From Intrasporangium_A sp051961875 (GTDB taxonomy: Bacteria > Actinomycetota > Actinomycetes > Actinomycetales > Dermatophilaceae): 64,000 bases of DNA. Position numbers and translations under genes: made by a program. The stretch covers positions 1 through 64,000 of the forward strand of contig NZ_JBQCCV010000249.1 of NCBI RefSeq assembly GCF_051961875.1. Direction: 5' to 3'. The notes under the pieces are model-generated. The model did no database searches. It was given only the letters and a program-made list of their open reading frames with translations, and was not told the origin of the DNA. Numbering within the stretch: position 1 is the first letter of the stretch; the number at the start of each line of letters is the position of its first letter. Of the stretch, positions 42,935 through 50,902 are shown piece after piece.

Positions 42935-44071
42935 ATGCGAACCGGATGGCTCTGGCACGAGATCTACGCCTGGCATGACACCGGCAACGCCGCCGGGTAC
43001 CTCAGCGGTCCCGGGCTGCAACCGTTCCGACACTTCGAGTCCCCTGAGTCCAAGGCGCGACTCGCGTCGCTCGTCGAGGTGTCGGGGATGCTCGAGCACC
43101 TGACCCGCGTCACGGCCACCCCCGCCTCCGAACAGGACCTGCTCCGGGTCCACACGGACGAGCACGTCGAAAGCATGCGCCGCCAGAGCGAGGATCCACG
43201 CGGCGGCGACATGGGCGACGGCCTCTCGCCGTTCGCCCAAGGCGGGTACGACATCGCCCGGTGGGCCGCCGGCGGCACGATCAGCGCCATCAAGGCCGTC
43301 GTCACCGGCGAAGTGGACAACGCCTACGCGCTCGTGCGGCCCCCGGGACACCACGCACGACCCGACACCGGCATGGGGTTCTGCATGTTCGCGAACATCG
43401 CCATCGGCATCGAGTACGCACGCCAGAACCTCGGCGTCGGGCGCGTGGCGGTCGTCGACTGGGACGTGCACCACGGCAACGGCACCGAGGCCTGCTTCGA
43501 GAACGACCCAGAGGTCCTGACGATCTCACTGCACCAGAACGGCAACTTCCCCGCAGACACCGGCAAGGTCGAACACCGCGGCACCGGGGACGGCTTCGGC
43601 GCCGCGATCAACATCCCCCTGCCCGCCGGCTCTGGCGACGGCGCCTACCAGTACGCCCTCGAGCACGTCGTCGCGCCGGCCCTTCGACGGTTCGCCCCGG
43701 ACCTGATCATCGTCGCCTGCGGCTTCGACTCCTCCAACGCCGACCCGCTCGGCAAGATGCTCCTGACCTCCACCTCGTACTCGGCAATGACGAACACGAT
43801 GATGGAACTGGCAGAGGAACTGTGCGAGGGCAAGCTCGTCATCAGCCATGAAGGCGGCTACTCCCCCGTCTACGTGCCTTTCTGCGGTCTAGCGGTCCTC
43901 GAGACGCTCAGCGGTCAACGCTCCGGGATCAACGACCCGTATGCCGCCACTTGGGATGCGCTTCCAGACCAGGCACTCGCCCCCGCCCAGAAGGCACTAG
44001 TGGACCGTGTCGCAACACTCGTCGACGAGGTCCCCTCCCCCGCCACCTCAACTCTGTCCACCGGTGCCTAG
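42935..44071 (+). CDS. HDAC-fold deacetylase (acetylpolyamine-amidohydrolase-like)
   Basis: A 378-residue class II HDAC-like zinc hydrolase. H139/H140 are in RPPGHHARPD, zinc ligands D177 and H179 in DWDVHHGNGT and D265 in GFDSSNADPL, with the transition-state tyrosine Y309 in EGGYSP. Bacterial members deacetylate acetylpolyamines or other N-acetylated amines. The start was fixed by GGAGAG and position right after the amidase stop. Next to an amidase and a CoA ligase, a catabolic role is more likely than a regulatory one. Confidence 0.92.
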   Translation: MRTGWLWHEIYAWHDTGNAAGYLSGPGLQPFRHFESPESKARLASLVEVSGMLEHLTRVTATPASEQDLLRVHTDEHVESMRRQSEDPRGGDMGDGLSPFAQGGYDIARWAAGGTISAIKAVVTGEVDNAYALVRPPGHHARPDTGMGFCMFANIAIGIEYARQNLGVGRVAVVDWDVHHGNGTEACFENDPEVLTISLHQNGNFPADTGKVEHRGTGDGFGAAINIPLPAGSGDGAYQYALEHVVAPALRRFAPDLIIVACGFDSSNADPLGKMLLTSTSYSAMTNTMMELAEELCEGKLVISHEGGYSPVYVPFCGLAVLETLSGQRSGINDPYAATWDALPDQALAPAQKALVDRVATLVDEVPSPATSTLSTGA

Positions 44072-44078
44072 GAGAGTC

Positions 44079-44309
44079 ATGTCCACTTCAGCAACTCCGC
44101 TATCACCACTCAAGACAAGAGGGATCTACGCGGCCACCGTGTGGGTCAACCTCGCAATCATGCTCTTCCCACCGATCCACCTGCTCATGGCCGGCGGGAG
44201 CATGAACCTCGCCCTGGTCTACTTCATCGGCTCACCGCTGGTCCTGATCGCCAGCATGCTGCTGCTCACCAGACTCGACCCCAACTACCGCCGCGCAGAG
44301 GAGGCCTGA
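44079..44309 (+). CDS. Small two-helix membrane protein, symporter-associated
   Basis: A 76-residue protein with two hydrophobic helices (about 19-39 and 47-64) and a charged end LDPNYRRAEEA. It is 3 bp from the next gene, a sodium/solute symporter. Small DUF3311/YhdT-like proteins commonly precede SSS symporters such as PanF and may be accessory subunits; family membership here is inferred from size and position. Its ribosome-binding site (GGAGAG) overlaps the deacetylase stop codon. Confidence 0.75.
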   Translation: MSTSATPLSPLKTRGIYAATVWVNLAIMLFPPIHLLMAGGSMNLALVYFIGSPLVLIASMLLLTRLDPNYRRAEEA

Positions 44310-44312
44310 CAC

Positions 44313-45830
44313 ATGGACATGCTCATCGGATACGGCACCGTCGCCGTCTTCTTCATCATCGTCGTGTTCGTCCTCGAGCGGACGCACCGCGGGACGAACG
44401 ACTTCACCGGTTACGCAGTGGCCGGCCGTTCCTTCGGGTCCTGGTTCCAGACCATGGCCTTCCTGAACACGTGGCTCCCCGGCACGGTGTTCATCTCGTT
44501 CGCCGGTCTCGCCGCAGGGTCCGGAGTCATCGGCTTCTACATGATCTCCTACTCACTGCTGGCGATCTTCTTCATGTTCTTCATGGCGGAGAAGGTCCAC
44601 GCCTGGGGTCAGCACTTCGACCTTCGCACCCAAGCCGACTTCGTCGGGATGCGCTACAACTCCACGCCCGTACGGGTCGTCTCAGCCCTGATCGGAGTGG
44701 TCTCGGTCTTCCCGTGGCTCGTGCTGGGCTTCCAGTCACTCGGCCTCGTCTTCTCCTACCTCTCGTTCGGCGCCGTCTCGAACGTGGCCGCGATCTTCGT
44801 CGGCATCGCCGTTCTCGGCCTGCGCCAGGTCTGGACCGTCCGGATGGGCATGCGCGGCATCGTCATCAGCGACATGGTGCAGGGAATCTTCGCGTACGGC
44901 GTCGGTTTCCTCATCGCGCTCGGGCTCATGGTCTGGCTCGCTGCGCAAGGTTTCGGGCTCGGAGCCCTGCCAAGGGAGTTCGCCAGTCTGCCGGGCATCG
45001 GTAGCGAGCTCGGCCCGTTGTACTTCCTGTCGATCGTGGCGACCGGCGCGCTCGGCGCCTGGTGCTGGCCGGATATCTTCGTGCGTCTGTTCACGGCGAA
45101 GAGCGCGCTGACGGTGAAGCGGTCAGCGGTCAAGGCGGCCCCCATACTGTTCATCTTCGCGGCCACATTGATGACGATGTCGATGATGGCGCACGAGCTG
45201 CCCGAGGTCGCGGCGGCGCCGGACAACGTGTGGTTCCTGACCGCGGCGAAGGGCGGATCGTTCGTCCTGGCCCTCGCAGGTGTCGCCGTGCTCGCCGCGA
45301 CTATGGGCAACGCGAACGCGCTCGGAGCCGCGATTGGCACGCACCTCGCGCAGGACGTCATCCACGTCAAGGGAGCTACTGACGCCCGGATCACCCGGAC
45401 TGCAAAGCTGTCGATCGTGGTGGTGACAATCCTCGCCGTCATCGGCGCCATCTTCACGGTCAACTCCACGGCGGGACTCGTCACGCTGGCCATGACGTCG
45501 TACCAAGGCGTGGTCCAGTTGGCGCCGTCGCTGTACTTCGGTGTCTTCTGGCGCCGCGGAAACGCAGCGGGAGCACTGGCAGGCATGGTGGTTGGGTTCG
45601 TCGTCGCGGCCATCTTGCAGCTCGCCTACCCGGTATCCATCCCGTGGGCGTGGGGCCTCACGTCGGGCATGGTCGGGCTCGCGGTCAACGCGCTGATCTA
45701 CCTCGGCTTCGCCTACGGGAAGCCGGCTTCTGCCACTGAGCAGCGAAGGGTCAGCCACTTGTTCGACGAGTTGACCCGCCCCGCCAGCAGGCGTGGGGAC
45801 CACCCGCTCGAGGACGCGCCCGTCGCCTGA
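44313..45830 (+). CDS. Sodium:solute symporter (SSS family)
   Basis: A 505-residue transporter with about 13 hydrophobic helices. Family features are the first helix followed by DFTGYAVAGRSFGSWFQ, FNTWLPGT-like helix 2 (here FLNTWLPGTVFIS), and NANALGAAIGTHLAQDV in the central region. It is of the monocarboxylate/pantothenate-type branch by general appearance; the substrate is unknown. It is the uptake component of the amide/CoA module. Confidence 0.9.
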   Translation: MDMLIGYGTVAVFFIIVVFVLERTHRGTNDFTGYAVAGRSFGSWFQTMAFLNTWLPGTVFISFAGLAAGSGVIGFYMISYSLLAIFFMFFMAEKVHAWGQHFDLRTQADFVGMRYNSTPVRVVSALIGVVSVFPWLVLGFQSLGLVFSYLSFGAVSNVAAIFVGIAVLGLRQVWTVRMGMRGIVISDMVQGIFAYGVGFLIALGLMVWLAAQGFGLGALPREFASLPGIGSELGPLYFLSIVATGALGAWCWPDIFVRLFTAKSALTVKRSAVKAAPILFIFAATLMTMSMMAHELPEVAAAPDNVWFLTAAKGGSFVLALAGVAVLAATMGNANALGAAIGTHLAQDVIHVKGATDARITRTAKLSIVVVTILAVIGAIFTVNSTAGLVTLAMTSYQGVVQLAPSLYFGVFWRRGNAAGALAGMVVGFVVAAILQLAYPVSIPWAWGLTSGMVGLAVNALIYLGFAYGKPASATEQRRVSHLFDELTRPASRRGDHPLEDAPVA

Positions 45831-46000
45831 CAGGCCCATGTCACTGGGTCGGCGTCTGACCTCCAGCTGTGGAGCAGGCGTCGGCCCAGTGCCGTCGAGG
45901 GCGGCGGGCCAGGACGGATCCGCACTGGCCTGACGTACCTGCTGCATGCACCCGGACTGATCCGTCCTCGGGCGCCACGACTAGATCGAAGGACCCCTCC

Positions 46001-47533
46001 ATGCTCGTTCCCTTCACCGTCAATGACTTTCTCGACCGGGGCAGCCTGGTCTATGGGGACCGCGTCGGTTTTGTCGACGAACCCAACCAACCAGCGGCCT
46101 CGCTTGGCGAGACGACGTATGCCGAGGTGGCCGACCTGGCTGGCCGTCAGGCGGCTCGCCTTGACGAGCTGGGGCTAGGGGTCGGAGACCGTGTCGGGAT
46201 CATCTCCCAGAACAGCAGCCGACTGCTCACTTCGTTCTTCGGGGTGTGCGGGTCGGGCCGGGTCCTGGTGCCGATCAACTTCCGGCTCCGGCCCGACGAA
46301 GTCGCATACATTGCCGCGCACTCCGGTACTCGCGTCCTCTACGTCGACCCGGAGCTGGTCGACGCGCTGCGTGGCATCGACGTGGAGCATGTGTTCACTC
46401 TGGGCGCAGACGCGGACATGTTCGCAGCAGCTGGTGCCGTGCCACGTGCGTGGGAGCCTGACGAGAACGCCATCGCGACGATCAACTACACCAGTGGGAC
46501 CACGGCTCGACCCAAGGGGGTGAAGATCACCCACCGCAACATCTGGACCAACGCTGTGACCTTCGCTTTGCACGCCGGCGTCAGTGACCGCGACGTCTAT
46601 CTCCATACTCTTCCGATGTTCCACGCGAACGGTTGGGGCATGCCGTTCGCGATGACCGGGTTGGGCGTGCCGCAGGTGGTTCTGCGCAAGGTCGATGGGG
46701 CCGAGATCCTGCGCCGTGTGAACCTCTACGGAGTCACAGTGATGTGCGCCGCGCCTGCCGTGGTGAACGCGGTGCTCGAAGCGGCACAGAGCTGGGACGG
46801 GGATATCCCAGGCCGGGATCGGGTCCGGATCATTGTTGCCGGCGCGCCACCGCCGACCAGGACCATCGTGCGGGTGCAGGAGGAGCTCGGCTGGGAGTTC
46901 ATCCAGATCTACGGTCTGACCGAGACCTCTCCACTCTTGACCATCAACCGGACTCGGGCCGAGTGGGACGCCCTCTCGCCCGAGCACCGGGCGGCCAAGT
47001 TGGTTCGCGCGGGAGCCCCGGCCCTCGGCGTCTCGCTGCGAGTCGATCAGCAAGGGGAGGTCCTCGCTCGCTCCAACGTCGTTCTCGACGGCTACTGGGA
47101 TCAGCCTGAGGAGACCGATCGCGCTTTGGTCGACGACTGGTTCCGTACCGGTGATGGCGGCACCCTCGATGAGGAGGGCTACCTGACCATCAGCGACCGC
47201 AAGAAGGACGTGATCATCACCGGAGGTGAGAACGTCTCGTCGATCGAGGTGGAGGACGTGCTCTTCTCCCACCCTGCGGTGGCGGAGGCTGCGGTCATCG
47301 GGGTGCCTCACGAGAAGTGGGGTGAGACGATCTTGGCGCTGGTCGTGCTGGCGTCCGGGCACCAGGCGACGGAAGAAGAGCTGATCGCTTGGTGCAAGGA
47401 GAAGGCTGCCGGTTACAAGGCGCCGACCACCGTGGAGTTTCGCGACGAGTTGTCCCGGACAGCCACCGGCAAGCTGCAGAAGTTCAAGCTCCGTGAACCG
47501 TACTGGCAGGGCCGGACCCGCCAGGTCCACTAG
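46001..47533 (+). CDS. AMP-forming acyl-CoA synthetase
   Basis: A 510-residue ANL-superfamily ligase. The P-loop YTSGTTARPKG begins at 163, the adenine motif is in IQIYGLTETSP, hinge DWFRTGDGG and SDRKKDVIITGGENVS, and the catalytic lysine is in RTATGKLQKF near the end. It activates a carboxylate to acyl-AMP and acyl-CoA. A 170-bp gap separates it from the symporter on the same strand, so it may have its own promoter. It would use the acid released by the amidase. Confidence 0.92.
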   Translation: MLVPFTVNDFLDRGSLVYGDRVGFVDEPNQPAASLGETTYAEVADLAGRQAARLDELGLGVGDRVGIISQNSSRLLTSFFGVCGSGRVLVPINFRLRPDEVAYIAAHSGTRVLYVDPELVDALRGIDVEHVFTLGADADMFAAAGAVPRAWEPDENAIATINYTSGTTARPKGVKITHRNIWTNAVTFALHAGVSDRDVYLHTLPMFHANGWGMPFAMTGLGVPQVVLRKVDGAEILRRVNLYGVTVMCAAPAVVNAVLEAAQSWDGDIPGRDRVRIIVAGAPPPTRTIVRVQEELGWEFIQIYGLTETSPLLTINRTRAEWDALSPEHRAAKLVRAGAPALGVSLRVDQQGEVLARSNVVLDGYWDQPEETDRALVDDWFRTGDGGTLDEEGYLTISDRKKDVIITGGENVSSIEVEDVLFSHPAVAEAAVIGVPHEKWGETILALVVLASGHQATEEELIAWCKEKAAGYKAPTTVEFRDELSRTATGKLQKFKLREPYWQGRTRQVH

Positions 47534-47890
47534 CAGCGACTTGGCAGCGTACAACTCGACTTCGGCTCACTGGCTTCGAGCAGCAGTCGACAGGGCCGTT
47601 GTCCGCCGTGGCACCGAGGAGCGAGGAATGGAATCGGCCTCCACTATTTCCCTGCCCGGGCATCGAGCGCCTAGGCGACCGGTGGAGGTGAGGGCACCGG
47701 ACCGCGATCGCGGCTTGGTCCAACTCAAAGCACCAGGTGTCACTGGTTCCGTCGCCTCCTTTACAACCACTGCCCGTCCAGTACCTCGGCCTCGAGCACG
47801 CATCAGGTAGATGCGGAAACCGGTTCCGCGGCCCGACGCCGCGGGACGGTGCCGCCGGATGACGGCCCCTCCCCGCGGTTCGATGTCAGC
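47534..47890. other. Intergenic stretch, no gene supported
   Basis: A 357-bp gap between the acyl-CoA synthetase and the 3' end of the nucleotidase. A 60-codon frame at 47628-47810 has a GAGGAG-like site but no recognisable family and scattered composition. Near 47835-47855 a CCGCGG-N7-CCGCGG inverted repeat could help terminate the convergent transcripts. Confidence 0.45.
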
Positions 47891-49689
47891 TCAGTTGGTG
47901 AAGGTGATCGGCTCTCCGCCGGCCACCAGCCGCCAGTCGACGGTGTGGAAGCGGGATGCGTCGAGCACGTCCTGCTCGGCGGCCCACTGGGTGATCAGCT
48001 CCTGAATGCTGGCGAGCGGATCGTAGACAACGGGGGCGGTGGACACGACCGGTGGGTTTCCCCCTCCGCCGATGACGTAGTTGTCCGATGCGAGCACGAA
48101 CTCCATTGCGGGATCGAGCGGCTTGCCGTCGAAACGGGGGTTGACGATTCGCTGGCCCACCGGTTTGGTCAGGTCCACGTCATACTGGAGCCCGTAGATG
48201 TGCTGGAGGAACCATTGCGCGCTGACGCCCGACCGAACCAGGCTGTTGCGTGCATGCGGTCCCGGGGTGCTGACGCCGTTGTAGAAGCTGGCCACCCACT
48301 CGAGGAAGGTCACCACCTGCTTGCCGTTGACCTTGACCGCAACGAGGACGTTGTTGTCGTACACGTAGAGCGAGCTGAGCTGGCGCACACTGACCGGACC
48401 TGCCGGCACCGTCACCGCTGAGGTCGTCAACGGCGAACGAGCGGACAAGATCGGCAGCTTCTCGTAGGGAGTGCCAACGAGACCACGTCGAGTCGCTTCG
48501 GCCTGAACGAGCGCCATCATGTCGATGGCCGCGACATCTTGGGTCATCGAGTTGCGCAGAGTGAGCTCTTGCAGCGACGTGGTCACGGGCCCGTTGACGT
48601 AGTCGACCACCGCTTGGTGCTGCGCCTGAACCAGCGCAACCAAGGCGGGGTCGTCCGCGACGCTGCTGGCCTGCAGGTGCTCCCCCTCGTCTCGGTCACC
48701 TGCCACTGTCCCTCGACCTTCTGCAGGCCGACGTCGATGACGCCGAGCACCTGCCCGTGGCTGCCGGCCTGGCTCAGCAGTACCTGCCGGCCCGTCTGCT
48801 TGTTCTGCACGAACCGTTGAGGGACGTTGGTGTGCGAGTGCCCGGCCAGTACGACGTCGATGCCGGGGACCTCTTCGGCCACGACGGTGCCGAAGTTCTC
48901 CGGGTAGGGCAGTTGGTCACCATAGCTGGAGTCGCTTCCGAGGCCGGTGTGCAAGGCCGCCACGATCACATCGGCGCCCGCTGCCCGCATCTTGGGGACA
49001 TAGGTGCGCGCGGTCTCGAGGCCGCCGACGAAGTCGAGCTTGCCGGAGACGTGGGTGCGGTCCCACAGGGCGCTGCCCGGGGTGGTGATACCCAGGATGC
49101 CGACGCGGATCGGCTTGTTGCCCTTCAGGTTGATCGTCTTGATCACGTATGGGGCGAAGGCCGGGGTGCTCGTGCCGTGCTGAAGCACGTTGGCACCCAG
49201 CAGGGTCGCGTCGAGCTGCTTCTGGAACTCCGACAGCACTGGGAGGCCGAAGTTGAACTCGTGGTTTCCCACGGTCATGGTGTCGTAACGCATGTAGTTC
49301 ATCGCGGTGGCGACGGGGTGCTTCGCGCCGTCCACGACCGAGTCGATGTTGGCGTAGTAGCTGCCGAGGGCGGTTCCCTGGATCGAGTCGCCAACGTCGA
49401 TCAGCAGGGTCGAGTCGGCGCCACGCTCGGCACGGACCTGGTTGACGAGTGTCGAGATCCTGCCGAGACCACGGGCCGGCGCGTAGGGCTTGTCGGCCAG
49501 GTAGTCCCAGTTGAGCACTCGCGCGTGGACGTCCGTCGTGCTCATCAACGTGAGCCGGCCGGTGTTGCTCTCGAGGGCTTGGGGGGTGGCGTCGGCGAGG
49601 GTGGGAACAGCCGACGCGAAGACAACTGCGAAGGCCAGCGCAACAACGGCGAACGGCCGGCTGCGAAGCCGCCTGGGGATGGGATCCAC
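47891..49689 (-). pseudogene. Secreted 5'-nucleotidase/metallophosphatase, frameshifted
   Basis: Two frames of one protein. The first (49689 to about 48683) begins at a GTG with AAAGGAG upstream and has a signal peptide with a hydrophobic stretch near residues 12-28. Its metallophosphatase motifs are STTDVHARV, DVGDSIQG, GNHEFNFG and GHSHTN. The second (about 48685 to 47891) is the C-terminal substrate-binding domain, including YDNNVLVAVKVNGKQV. The break is in a run of five G (48682-48686 on the plus strand as C); one extra base restores a 599-residue protein. Either a real frameshift or a sequencing error in a homopolymer. Confidence 0.85.
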
Positions 49690-50071
49690 GTGATCTCCTT
49701 TGGGAGCAAGGCCCGCACCGGTTGCAGGTCCTGCTGCAGGCTTACAGAGATCGTGGAGGAACCACACAGCAAACACTCACCAAGTTCCAATGTTCGGATG
49801 GCATTAACCCAAGTTGCCCGTTTGCCTGCGGCATCTCCTGAGGAGGTGTATAGCGGAATCAGGGCAAGCGCCGCGTAGGCCCTAGATCCTCCCTGGGGAG
49901 GTGGTGCATTCCCAGGGGCGCAAGTTCGACGCAAGGACGGCAGACATTCCGGCGCCGACCGTCCTTGACGTCCTCCGAAGCTCGGGCGTGCCGCAGATCC
50001 GGCCCTCCGCGCCGGCAGCACGCCTCCGGCCTCACGCAACATCCCGTTCGACACTCACCAGGGAGGACCTG
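49690..50071. other. Divergent intergenic region, no gene supported
   Basis: A 382-bp region between the nucleotidase and the VOC gene, which diverge. The stretch 49770-49820 is A/T-richer than its surroundings and may hold the nucleotidase promoter. An in-frame upstream extension of the VOC gene (from 49901) is possible but its composition is unlike the VOC family and the good ribosome-binding site lies at 50061. Confidence 0.4.
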
Positions 50072-50467
50072 ATGCTTACGAGTGCGTCCGTCACCGCCAA
50101 CATCCCCGCCGCCGATCTCGCGCGGGCCCGATCGTTCTATGCCGACATGCTTGGCCTGAACCCGGCCACCGAGGTGGGCGGCGCCGACATGCTGATCTAC
50201 CGCACCAAGGGCGGGACGGAGTTCAGCGTCTACCAGACCGAGTACGCCGGACAGGCCGGCCACACGATCGCCCAGTTCCACGTCGACGACGTCGTGGCCG
50301 AGGCCCGCGCCCTGCAAGCCAAGGGCGTCGCTCTCGAGACGTACGACATGCCAGGAGTGGAGTGGGAGGACGGCATCGCCGACCTGGGTCCGATAGGCAA
50401 GGCGGCCTGGTTCAAGGACAGCGAAGGCAATATTCTCTGCATTGACTCCGGGTTCCCCGAGGGCTGA
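50072..50467 (+). CDS. VOC-family (glyoxalase/bleomycin-resistance-like) protein
   Basis: A 131-residue vicinal-oxygen-chelate protein with two beta-alpha-beta-beta-beta modules. ANIPAADLARARSFYADMLGL is the classic start, and FKDSEGNILCID carries the C-terminal glutamate-type metal region. GGGAGG precedes the ATG. Members include glyoxalases, fosfomycin- or bleomycin-resistance proteins and dioxygenases; this short form cannot be assigned further. It is the last complete gene inside the island. Confidence 0.88.
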   Translation: MLTSASVTANIPAADLARARSFYADMLGLNPATEVGGADMLIYRTKGGTEFSVYQTEYAGQAGHTIAQFHVDDVVAEARALQAKGVALETYDMPGVEWEDGIADLGPIGKAAWFKDSEGNILCIDSGFPEG

Positions 50468-50489
50468 GCGGTGAGCGTCACCTGGCTCG

Positions 50490-50655
50490 CAGTTGCCAGG
50501 CGCCGCATGACGAGAGTTCGGCCCCACCGGTCCCGGGCGCCGTCCCCGAGCACGCCGAACATCGGGTGCCCGATGGGGCTCTGGTGGGCGCCGACCCCGA
50601 GGGGCGGCCCCGGGTCCAGGGAGTAGGCCCCGCGCTTCGCGATGTACTCGCGCAG
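50490..50655 (-). pseudogene. HipA-like kinase toxin N-terminal remnant
   Basis: On the minus strand a 55-codon segment without its own start reads LREYIAKRGAYSLDPGPPLG and then, after GVGAHQSPIGHPMFGV, LGDGARDRWGRTL. LDP...PxFGxLxDxxxDRWGR is the N-terminal signature of HipA-type serine/threonine kinases. Nearly every codon ends in G or C, as in real genes here. A TAG stop (50658-50656) lies immediately upstream and the kinase domain is missing, so this is a fragment. Confidence 0.5.
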
Positions 50656-50697
50656 CTAGGTGGGCGCCTTGGCCCCGCCGGTGCCCCCAGATGTGCT

Positions 50698-50769
50698 CGG
50701 AAACGCACGTGGCCCCCACACTCAGTGTGGGGGCCACGTGGCGCTGCGACGCGATTGGTAGCGGGGGCA
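50698..50769. repeat. Right direct repeat at the tRNA-fMet 3' end (putative att site)
   Basis: A 72-bp copy matching 28492-28565. It comprises the tRNA 3' terminal bases, the following 16-bp spacer, the intact terminator hairpin and a few bases beyond. Because the full tRNA is attached to this copy, this is the tRNA-proximal end of the putative element. Confidence 0.85.
50707..50739 (-). terminator. tRNA-fMet terminator hairpin
   Basis: A perfect 16-bp inverted repeat (50707-50722 with 50724-50739) lies 16 nt beyond the tRNA 3' end. On the minus strand it is followed by GCGTTTCC, a short T-run. It is duplicated imperfectly at 28501-28535. Confidence 0.8.
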
Positions 50770-50832
50770 GGATTTGAACCTGCGACCTCCGGGTTATGAG
50801 CCCGGCGAGCTACCGAGCTGCTCCACCCCGCG
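50756..50832 (-). tRNA. Initiator tRNA-Met (CAT)
   Basis: A 77-nt tRNA with encoded CCA. Anticodon CAT lies within GGGCTCATAACCC, the three G-C pairs at the base of the anticodon stem that mark initiators. The acceptor has the C1-U72 mismatch typical of actinobacterial tRNA-fMet. Its 3' end is the target of the direct-repeat duplication. Confidence 0.96.
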
Positions 50833-50902
50833 TCGGTGACACCACCTTATCCCGAGCGGCGGCGAGCGACCAAATCGGTTGGGCACTCAGCGGCATACGG
50901 CC

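Noticed and set aside
47628..47810. 60-codon plus-strand ORF after the acyl-CoA synthetase
   Set aside because: A plausible GAGGAG exists, but the product is low-complexity (Pro/Arg/Thr-rich) and matches nothing known to me.
49901..50071. N-terminal extension of the VOC protein
   Set aside because: It would add 57 residues unrelated to the VOC fold, while the ATG at 50072 has a good ribosome-binding site.
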